From the NCBI GenBank assembly GCA_963921305.4, contig CAWUEX030000002.1, forward strand, positions 2,790,001-2,854,000: a stretch of 64,000 nucleotides of DNA, written 5' to 3'. Numbering within the stretch: the stretch's first letter is position 1; the number at the start of each line of letters is the position of its first letter. This DNA comes from CAWUEX02 sp963921305. GTDB taxonomy: Bacteria > Pseudomonadota > Alphaproteobacteria > Rhodospirillales > Rhodospirillaceae. Positions 55,338 through 62,108 of the stretch are shown piece after piece. A model generated the notes under the pieces. The model was not told where the DNA came from. It worked only from the letters and a program-made list of their open reading frames with translations, and did not search any database. The position numbers and the translations under genes were made by a program.

Positions 55338-57133
55338 AAAAGATCGGCCTCATCGCCGGCTCCGTCGTTGTTATACTTTGCGCCGGTGTTTTCATCGTTT
55401 TGGCCACCCTCGATGTCAATCAATACAAGGGCCTGATTGAAGAACAGGCTGCAGCCGCAACGGGCCGCACGCTCAAAATTGAAGGCGATATGGACTTGGC
55501 TGTGTCGCTCAGTCCGGCAATCGTCATCAACGGTGTGCGCTTCCAGAACGCAGAGTGGGGCTCGCGCGATGACATGGCGGTGATCGAACGGGTCGAGGCC
55601 TCTATTCAGCTTATCCCCGCGCTGTTCGGCAACATCCAGGTGACTCGGCTTGCACTGGTTGGTCCTGACATCCTGTTGGAGCGCAACGCGCAAGGCGCGG
55701 CCAATTGGGAGTTTACACCTGCAGAGTCCGTTGACTCAGAGGCAACCGACGGAGCGTCCAGTCCGCTCGCGGTCTCGTCGATCGAATTGGATGACGGCGC
55801 CTTCGCGTTTAAGGATGCCCAAGCGGGAACCGACCTCGCCGCGACCCTCGAACAATTGCGCGTCAGTATTTCTGGTGATCTGACCGCTCCGGATATCCGG
55901 CAGCTCACCCTGCAAGGGTTGAACGCGGTCGCAGACGGCACGGAAATTACCGTATCGTCGCTGGAGATGTCACCGGTTTCCGGGGGCACTGACATTGCGT
56001 TTGACGCGATGCTTGATGGCCAGGCCGTTACGGCGAACGGTGAACTCGGCGCCTTATCGAACATCATCGGCATGAACGGCGAATTTCCGGCGAAGCTGGA
56101 TATTGAATTTGGCCCGTTTGCCTTCGCGACCGACTTGATGGTCGATATGTCCGGCGCGCGCCCGTCGCTCACCGGTTCAGTCTCCGCCGATACAATCGAC
56201 CTCACGGCTCTACCTCCCGCTGAAGAGGAAACGGGTGCCAAGCTTTTCTCGTCTGACCCGCTCCCCATGGATGCGTTGACGGCAGCCGATGTCGATCTTG
56301 ATGTCGCAGTAAACCGTCTGGTCCTCCAGCAAGACCTGGCGCTGACAAATTTGACCAACAAGATCACGCTCAAAGACGGCCGCCTGACCAATGCCCAGGC
56401 CGCGGAGCTCGCCGGTGGATCAATCAGCTCAGATATCACCCTGGCCGCGCCGGCGGGCACGCTGTCGGTCAAGGCCAGTGGCAGCGGCATGCAGGCGCAG
56501 CAAATCGCCGTCGATTTGGATGCCACCGATCTAATCACCCAAGGCCCGCTGGATTTCGATGTTGATCTGCAAGGCAGCGGCCAAAGTGTTGCGGCGATGA
56601 TGGCCAGTCTCGATGGCGCTATTGTCGGTGGCATGGGCGAGGCGCGCATCCGCAACGACGCGATCAACCTCGCCGGGGCGGATTTTCTGGCGCAGTTGAT
56701 CAGCTCCATCAATCCGTTCGTCGCTCAGGAGGAGTTCACCGTGGCCCAATGCGCGGTGGTCAACCTGCGTGTTCAAGATGGCGTCGCCCGTACTGAACAG
56801 GGCATCGCCTTTGTCTCCGACCGCATGGAGATCACATCCTCGGGCAACATCAACTTCGCCGAGGAGAAGCTCAACCTCAATATCCGCCCCAAAGCCAAAG
56901 AGGGCCTGGGCGTCGGCATGGGCAAGCTCACCCAGATGGTCAAAGTGTCCGGTCCGCTGAATTCGCCCGGCATCGGCCTCGATGCGGCGGGTGCAGTGCG
57001 GTCGCTGGGGTCTATCGCCGGCGCGTTTGCCACCGGCGGTGCGTCGTTGCTTGCCGAAGGCATGCTCGAACGCGGGCAGGCTGCCGGCGACACCTGCGAA
57101 ACGGCACGGACCTGGCACCTTGCCGGAAACTGA
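55334..57133 (+). CDS. AsmA family protein
   Basis: A 599-residue envelope protein. An N-terminal membrane anchor (KIGLIAGSVVVILCAGVFIV) leads into a long beta-rich periplasmic part with the typical AsmA start (GRTLKIEGDMDLAVSLSPAI) and end (LNLNIRPKAKEGLGVGMGKL). AsmA-like proteins are thought to bridge the periplasm and affect phospholipid transport to the outer membrane. It is coupled to the HAD gene by a 4-base overlap and runs into the ATP12 gene. Confidence 0.9.
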   Translation: MKKIGLIAGSVVVILCAGVFIVLATLDVNQYKGLIEEQAAAATGRTLKIEGDMDLAVSLSPAIVINGVRFQNAEWGSRDDMAVIERVEASIQLIPALFGNIQVTRLALVGPDILLERNAQGAANWEFTPAESVDSEATDGASSPLAVSSIELDDGAFAFKDAQAGTDLAATLEQLRVSISGDLTAPDIRQLTLQGLNAVADGTEITVSSLEMSPVSGGTDIAFDAMLDGQAVTANGELGALSNIIGMNGEFPAKLDIEFGPFAFATDLMVDMSGARPSLTGSVSADTIDLTALPPAEEETGAKLFSSDPLPMDALTAADVDLDVAVNRLVLQQDLALTNLTNKITLKDGRLTNAQAAELAGGSISSDITLAAPAGTLSVKASGSGMQAQQIAVDLDATDLITQGPLDFDVDLQGSGQSVAAMMASLDGAIVGGMGEARIRNDAINLAGADFLAQLISSINPFVAQEEFTVAQCAVVNLRVQDGVARTEQGIAFVSDRMEITSSGNINFAEEKLNLNIRPKAKEGLGVGMGKLTQMVKVSGPLNSPGIGLDAAGAVRSLGSIAGAFATGGASLLAEGMLERGQAAGDTCETARTWHLAGN

Positions 57134-57869
57134 CCCGCAACCCGTTAAGGTCGCCGCACCGAAGGAAGAAACCCGCCGCAAACGGGTTTACAAAAGCGTC
57201 GCGGTCACGGAGGGCGAGGCGGGCTTCGCCGTCACTCTGGATGGCCGCGCTCTGCACACCCCTGGGCGCGCCAAGCTCGAGACCCCGGCCCGGGCGCTGG
57301 CGGAGGCCATCGCCGGGGAGTGGGACGCCCAAGCGGAGTACATTGATCCCCACACCATGCCGCTGACCAAGCTGCTCAATACGGAGCTTGATCGCATCGC
57401 CCCAGATCCCGGCGCCATCGCCGCTGAGCTCATCAAATATGCCTATGGTGACTTGCTATGTTACCGCGCTCAGTCACCCGCCACCTTAGCCGAGCGCCAA
57501 GCCGCCGTGTGGCAGCCGGTGTTGGATTGGCTGGAAGCTAAACACGGCGTGCATCTGGATGTGGGGCAGGGGCTGATGCCCATCGCTCAGTCCGAAGATG
57601 TGCCGGGGAAGATGCAAACCCTGCTTCTCAGTCTCGACGCGCACCGTCTGACAGCGGTTCAGGCCACGGCGTCGCTCACCAGTTCTCTGGCTTTGTCTCT
57701 TGCCCTCGCACACCGTCATCTCAGCGGCGCGGAGGTGGCCGCTGCAGCCGTATTGGACGAAACCTGGCAGATGGAACAGTGGGGCGAGGATGCTGAAGCC
57801 ACGGCACGTATCGACGGACTGAAGGGCGACATTCTCGCGGTCGAGACCTTTCTCAGCCTGCACGGCTAG
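57120..57869 (+). CDS. ATP12-family ATP synthase assembly chaperone
   Basis: A protein of about 249 residues matching ATP12, the chaperone that binds the alpha subunit of F1 ATPase; bacterial members are mostly alphaproteobacterial. RKRVYKSVAVTEGEAGFAVT, PHTMPLTKLLNTELDR and KYAYGDLLCYRAQSP are diagnostic. The TTG at 57120 is my choice because no ATG is available; it overlaps the AsmA gene end by 14 bases. Start uncertain, family sure. Confidence 0.9.
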   Translation: MPETDPQPVKVAAPKEETRRKRVYKSVAVTEGEAGFAVTLDGRALHTPGRAKLETPARALAEAIAGEWDAQAEYIDPHTMPLTKLLNTELDRIAPDPGAIAAELIKYAYGDLLCYRAQSPATLAERQAAVWQPVLDWLEAKHGVHLDVGQGLMPIAQSEDVPGKMQTLLLSLDAHRLTAVQATASLTSSLALSLALAHRHLSGAEVAAAAVLDETWQMEQWGEDAEATARIDGLKGDILAVETFLSLHG

Positions 57870-57920
57870 TTGTTAAACAACGCAGTCGTTCCATTTCACA
57901 ATTCGATGGTGTCACTAGAG

Positions 57921-58796
57921 TCAATAGCGTGGCGTCCACGCTTCCTCTATCTCTTCATCGAGTTCTTCTTCGTCTTCGTCTACGGTCAGCAAGGTAAGTA
58001 AGTAGCCATTTCTTTGCGGTAGAGTTTGCTCATAGGTATTCGGACCAATCTCGCCAGGGCCGGATGGAAACCATACCTCGGCAGGAATCTCTCGAATGTC
58101 GGAAACAAGTCCGATGGGTTGGTCCTTGGCTGCGGACATGCTTCCATTCGGTATCGGACTACCTTTCCTGTATGGCTCAATCCACGGAAAGTCTGGGTTC
58201 TTATAAAAGCGAAGTACCTTTCCGTTTTGTGAGATCACCACACCACAAGGCCCATCGTGAAGTTCGGCGTACCGACGAGCCGTCGCTTCCTTGCTCGTGT
58301 CGTATTTGATAGCAAGTTCAAGAATATGTTCGATATCAGGGCCGCTCTTCTTCCGAATATTTTGCAAGAATGACTTCTCCGGAAGTAGCAGACCTGCGGC
58401 GAAGCGATTGGCCTCGACTTCCATTCTTTGAGCTGCGTCGCGTCTGGCCGTCGAAGCGTTGACCATGTCAGCTGTTGAGCAAAGGAACCTGTCGCCATGT
58501 CTCGGTTTGTGCCATGGGCAAAGAAAGTGACCCAGTTCGTGACCGATTGTGAACCTTCTCCGGACGTTGTGCATTCCGCTGGCAACAAGTATTGCACCAA
58601 ATGATCGCGCAGTATCCGTGACTAGCGCGCCAACAAAGCCATCGGTCGTTAGCTCTTCAATGTCTGAAATATCTAACTCTGCGGCAACTTGCTCGACTGG
58701 AACTGGGATGGGCATGTCAGGCCACATTTCAAAAATTGCTTTGGCCAAGTCATCAGGATTGCCGATATCCGCAAGGTCCATTCGGGTGAGTGCCAT
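57921..58796 (-). CDS. ImmA/IrrE-family metallopeptidase
   Basis: A 291-residue protein with a zinc peptidase core: FTIGHELGHFL gives His86, Glu87 and His90, and the third ligand region is RMEVEANRFAAGLLLP (Glu128). A C-terminal half of unknown fold ends in an acidic stretch (DEDEEELDEEIEEA). ImmA/IrrE peptidases often cleave a partner XRE repressor to switch on genes after damage. The partner here is the XRE gene directly upstream, whose stop touches this start (TGATG). A GTG one codon earlier is possible. The base composition is AT-richer than the flanks. Confidence 0.92.
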   Translation of the reverse strand: MALTRMDLADIGNPDDLAKAIFEMWPDMPIPVPVEQVAAELDISDIEELTTDGFVGALVTDTARSFGAILVASGMHNVRRRFTIGHELGHFLCPWHKPRHGDRFLCSTADMVNASTARRDAAQRMEVEANRFAAGLLLPEKSFLQNIRKKSGPDIEHILELAIKYDTSKEATARRYAELHDGPCGVVISQNGKVLRFYKNPDFPWIEPYRKGSPIPNGSMSAAKDQPIGLVSDIREIPAEVWFPSGPGEIGPNTYEQTLPQRNGYLLTLLTVDEDEEELDEEIEEAWTPRY

Positions 58797-59134
58797 CACT
58801 TATCCTTGAGTTTTGCCTTCGTCTTCATTTTGATGCTTTCCAGCACGGACTTGACGATTTGAAGATCGTCTTCGTTCAGTGTTTTTAAGTCTCTGAACAT
58901 TGCGACAAGCGAACCGTCTTCCTCCTGTGCGTCAAACTCATCTTCAACGAGATCTTCGACGGAGACCTTAAAGTGGTTTGCAAGACGTTTCAGAATGCCG
59001 AAAGACGGGTTCTTGACTTGTTCGGTTTCCAGTCCGAAGACATGGGCCTTTGACGCACCGATAGCATCCGCCACTTGCTGCAGCGACTGCCCCCGCCGGA
59101 GTCGCAGTTCTTTCAGTTTAGCTCCTAGAGACAC
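58796..59134 (-). CDS. XRE-family transcriptional repressor
   Basis: A 112-residue regulator with a helix-turn-helix at about residues 5-62 (LKELRLRRGQSLQQVADAIG, then SKAHVFGLETEQ) and a C-terminal helical region rich in acidic and Lys residues (VEDEFDAQEEDGS and VLESIKMKTKAKLKDK). The start is GTG with GGAGG 5 bases upstream. It is in one unit with the ImmA/IrrE gene, and its likely operators are the two GTTCA-N6-TGAAC repeats upstream. Confidence 0.92.
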   Translation of the reverse strand: MSLGAKLKELRLRRGQSLQQVADAIGASKAHVFGLETEQVKNPSFGILKRLANHFKVSVEDLVEDEFDAQEEDGSLVAMFRDLKTLNEDDLQIVKSVLESIKMKTKAKLKDK

Positions 59135-59155
59135 AGTCCCTCCTTAGTTATTGGA

Positions 59156-59177
59156 ATCGTTCATTATTTTGAACGAT
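59156..59177. promoter_or_regulatory. Operator 1 (perfect 8-bp inverted repeat)
   Basis: ATCGTTCA (59156-59163), six bases, TGAACGAT (59170-59177). The core is GTTCA-N6-TGAAC. It covers the expected start site of the minus-strand XRE promoter (-10 TATGAT, plus coordinates 59176-59181), so bound protein would repress that gene. Confidence 0.8.
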
Positions 59178-59204
59178 CATACCAGTAGAATTGACGAGCA
59201 GCAA
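59176..59204 (-). promoter_or_regulatory. Predicted promoter of the XRE-ImmA unit
   Basis: Reading on the minus strand: TTGCTG (59204-59199), a 17-base spacer and TATGAT (59181-59176). The -10 is good and the -35 moderate. Operator 1 overlaps its downstream edge. Confidence 0.6.
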
Positions 59205-59218
59205 ATGTTCAGTATAAT
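59191..59218 (+). promoter_or_regulatory. Predicted promoter of the GIY-YIG gene
   Basis: TTGACG (59191-59196), a 16-base spacer and a perfect TATAAT (59213-59218). Operator 2 lies right on the -10 box, so the promoter should be strong when the repressor is absent and shut when bound. Confidence 0.8.
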
Positions 59219-59222
59219 GAAC
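59207..59222. promoter_or_regulatory. Operator 2 (GTTCA-N6-TGAAC)
   Basis: GTTCA (59207-59211), six bases, TGAAC (59218-59222). It has the same half-sites and spacing as operator 1 and its centre lies 48 bases away. It overlaps the -10 box of the GIY-YIG promoter. Confidence 0.8.
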
Positions 59223-59271
59223 GAACGTCCGCGATGGCGTATGGGTGTTAGTTTAGAAAGGCAAGGATATT

Positions 59272-59742
59272 ATGAGTGAGCAAACCTACACACTTGAGTT
59301 TGACGGGTATTGGCGTGAACCGAATATTTCAGGGCTTCCGCGTGGGTCCGCTGTATATGGCGTTTACGCCTGCACCTACTATTCAAAGGCTGAAACCGTG
59401 ACCCTGAATCGCCTAATCTATATTGGCGAAGCGAGAGACGTGAATGCACGCATTGAAGGACATGAAAAGTGGTCCGAATGGCGCCGTGAACTTCTACACG
59501 GAGAGCAGCTTTGCTTTAATGCCGCGTTGATCACACCTGCAGGTGCTCGTAAACGGGCCGAAGCAGCGATGATCTTTAAGCACAAGCCCGTATGCAACAC
59601 GGAATACAAGCATAGCTTTCCATTCGACACTACCACGGTGTTCACGTCTGGAAGAAATGCGCTTATGTACCCAAATTTCACCGTATACCGGACCACGGAA
59701 GGTGCACTGGGTTTTCAGTCCGCATTTGCCGCACGTCGGTAA
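59272..59742 (+). CDS. Single-domain GIY-YIG nuclease-like protein
   Basis: A 156-residue protein that is little more than a GIY-YIG domain: G30-V-Y32, Y50-I-G52, Arg60, His64, Glu97 and Asn109 match the catalytic set (RLIYIGEARDVNARIEGHEK and RAEAAMIFKHKPVCN). No DNA-binding or other domain is attached. AAGGA precedes the ATG. It diverges from the XRE-ImmA unit and is probably repressed by the XRE protein. It could be a damage- or phage-triggered nuclease; that is inference. Confidence 0.82.
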   Translation: MSEQTYTLEFDGYWREPNISGLPRGSAVYGVYACTYYSKAETVTLNRLIYIGEARDVNARIEGHEKWSEWRRELLHGEQLCFNAALITPAGARKRAEAAMIFKHKPVCNTEYKHSFPFDTTTVFTSGRNALMYPNFTVYRTTEGALGFQSAFAARR

Positions 59743-59794
59743 CGGCGAACAAAAATCGTCAATGACACCTAGAAGGGTGGAGCGCTGTTGATAC

Positions 59795-60361
59795 TCACGC
59801 CGCTCCGTCTTCGCCCTCAGGTGTCGTCTCTATCGAGTGCTTCATAATCACCGGCACCAGGGCGATGGAGAAGATGATTGTCATCGGCATGATGCCGAAC
59901 AATTTGAAACTCACCCAAAAGTCGGTCGAGAACATCCGCCACACGATTTCGTTGATCAACGCTAGACTGATGAAAAATCCGATCCACGCCCGGGTGAGAA
60001 TTTTCCACCCCGTGTCCGTCAGCATGAGGGCGGAGTCCAAAACCATTTTCAGAAACAGCCGCCCGGTCACCAGCCCGAAGGTCAGGATCGAGGCGAACAG
60101 CATGTTGACGATGGTCGGCTTGACCTTGATGAAGGTTTCGTCCTGCAGCCACACCGTCAGGGCGCCGAACACCATCACGAACACGCCGGTCACCAGCGGC
60201 ATGGTCGGCACCGTGCGCGTCAGGGCGTAGGAGACGGCGAGCGCGATGGCCGTCGCGGCCATAAAGGCAAGGGTGGCGTTGAAAATGCCCAGCTGGGAAT
60301 TGGCGACGAAAAAGACCACCAGCGGGCCGATTTCGAGGGTCATCTTGAGCAACGGGTTCAT
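59795..60361 (-). CDS. yciB: Inner-membrane septation protein YciB
   Basis: A 188-residue membrane protein with about five or six helices. LLKMTLEIGPLVVFFVANSQ, KPTIVNMLFASILTFGLVTG and WRMFSTDFWVSFKLFGIMP are typical of YciB (IspA in Shigella), linked to envelope synthesis and division. It converges on the accessory island (52-base gap) and diverges from pccB across 188 bases in which I see no clear promoter. Confidence 0.93.
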   Translation of the reverse strand: MNPLLKMTLEIGPLVVFFVANSQLGIFNATLAFMAATAIALAVSYALTRTVPTMPLVTGVFVMVFGALTVWLQDETFIKVKPTIVNMLFASILTFGLVTGRLFLKMVLDSALMLTDTGWKILTRAWIGFFISLALINEIVWRMFSTDFWVSFKLFGIMPMTIIFSIALVPVIMKHSIETTPEGEDGAA

Positions 60362-60549
60362 GGCCTGCTGTATACGGAGGTTGGGCCTGAATTGTCTATG
60401 CCAGGGCCGTGAAATTTACCGGAAAACGGCGGAAAGGCGCTGAAATCGGACATTTTTTCGTTTCCGCAGCCCTCCGGTGTGCTATCCCCTAGCCGTCAAG
60501 AAACCGTAACCGGCCGCCTCCAGAGCCGGACACCGGCGAAGGGGACCTC

Positions 60550-62082
60550 ATGAGCGATATCATCCAGAAACTTGAGCAAAAGCGCGCGGACGCCCGCCTC
60601 GGCGGCGGCCAGCGGCGGATCGATGCCCAGCATAAGAAGGGCAAGCTGACCGCCCGCGAGCGCATCGAAATTCTGTTCGATCAGGGCTCCTTCGAAGAGT
60701 GGGACATGTTCGTCGAGCACCGCACCACGGACTTCGGCATGGCCGACCAGAAGGTGCCCGGCGATGGCGTGGTGACCGGCTATGGCACCGTCAATGGCCG
60801 CCCGGTGTTCGTGTTCAGCCAGGACTTCACCGTGTTCGGTGGGTCGCTGTCGGAATATCACGCCAAGAAGATCCTCAAGGTGATGGAAAAGGCGGTACAG
60901 GTCGGCGCGCCTGTGATCGGCCTCAATGACTCTGGTGGCGCGCGCATTCAGGAAGGCGTGTTGTCGCTCGCCGGGTATGCGGATGTGTTCCTGCAAAACG
61001 TGTTGGCCTCTGGCGTCGTGCCGCAAATCTCAATGGTGATGGGCCCGTGCGCGGGCGGGGCAGTGTATTCCCCCGCCATGACCGACTTCATCTTTATGGT
61101 GAAGGACACCTCTTACATGTACGTCACCGGCCCGGACGTGGTGAAAACCGTTACACATGAAACCGTCAGTCATGAAGACCTCGGCGGTGCCATGACCCAC
61201 GCGTCCAAATCCGGTGTGGCCGATGGCGTGTTCGAGAATGACGTGGAAGCGCTGTTGCAGCTGCGCCGTCTGCTCGACTTCATGCCGCTTAACAACAAAG
61301 AAAAGCCACCGGTGGTGCCGACGTCCGATCCGCCCGACCGCGAGGATTACTCGCTGGACACCCTGGTGCCCGAAAACGCCAACAAGCCGTATGACATGAA
61401 AGAGCTCATCCACAAAGTGGTGGACGAGGGCGACTTCTTCGAAATCGGCGAACACTTCGCCAAGAACATGATCATCGGCTTCGCCCGCATGGAGGGGCAG
61501 CCGGTGGGCATCGTCGCCAACCAGCCGATGGTGCTGGCGGGCTGTCTCGACATTGAATCCAGCCGCAAGGCGGCGCGCTTTGTGCGCTTCTGTGACTGTT
61601 TCAACATTCCGCTGCTCACATTCGTTGACGTGCCGGGCTTCATGCCCGGCACCGATCAGGAATACGGCGGCATCATCAAGCACGGCGCGAAGTTGCTGTT
61701 CGCCTTTGCCGAAGCCACTGTGCCAAAGATCACGGTCATCACCCGCAAGGCTTACGGTGGTGCCTACGACGTTATGGCGTCCAAGCACATTCGCGCCGAC
61801 GTCAACTTTGCCTGGCCGACCGCCGAGATCGCGGTGATGGGGGCCAAGGGCGCGGTGGAAATCATCTTCCGCCAAGACATCGGCGACGACAAAAAGATCG
61901 CCGCGCGCACCAAGGAGTACGAAGAGAACTTCGCCAATCCGTTCCGCGCCGCCAATCTGGGCTTCATTGACGACGTCATCATGCCGCACGGCACGCGGCG
62001 GCGCGTTTGTAACGCGCTCGCCATGCTGCGCACCAAGGACGTGAAGAATCCTTGGAAGAAGCACGCGAACATTCCGCTTTAA
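60550..62082 (+). CDS. pccB: Propionyl-CoA carboxylase beta subunit (carboxyltransferase)
   Basis: A 510-residue carboxyltransferase that moves CO2 from biotin to propionyl-CoA, giving methylmalonyl-CoA. Crotonase-fold landmarks are VFSQDFTVFGGSLSEYHAKK, GGARIQEGVLSLAGYADVF and FVDVPGFMPGTDQEYGGIIK. GGGGAC-like GGGGACCTC precedes the ATG. Very high similarity in pattern to PccB rather than acetyl-CoA AccD. pccA follows after 26 bases. Confidence 0.96.
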   Translation: MSDIIQKLEQKRADARLGGGQRRIDAQHKKGKLTARERIEILFDQGSFEEWDMFVEHRTTDFGMADQKVPGDGVVTGYGTVNGRPVFVFSQDFTVFGGSLSEYHAKKILKVMEKAVQVGAPVIGLNDSGGARIQEGVLSLAGYADVFLQNVLASGVVPQISMVMGPCAGGAVYSPAMTDFIFMVKDTSYMYVTGPDVVKTVTHETVSHEDLGGAMTHASKSGVADGVFENDVEALLQLRRLLDFMPLNNKEKPPVVPTSDPPDREDYSLDTLVPENANKPYDMKELIHKVVDEGDFFEIGEHFAKNMIIGFARMEGQPVGIVANQPMVLAGCLDIESSRKAARFVRFCDCFNIPLLTFVDVPGFMPGTDQEYGGIIKHGAKLLFAFAEATVPKITVITRKAYGGAYDVMASKHIRADVNFAWPTAEIAVMGAKGAVEIIFRQDIGDDKKIAARTKEYEENFANPFRAANLGFIDDVIMPHGTRRRVCNALAMLRTKDVKNPWKKHANIPL

Positions 62083-62108
62083 GCCGGCGCGACAGGGGAC
62101 ACAAACGC

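Noticed and set aside
57905..59775. Terminal repeats flanking the XRE-ImmA-GIY-YIG island
   Set aside because: Only a 7-base inverted match (GGTGTCA near 57908 and its complement near 59766) is visible, no more than chance; there is no integrase, transposase or tRNA attachment site.
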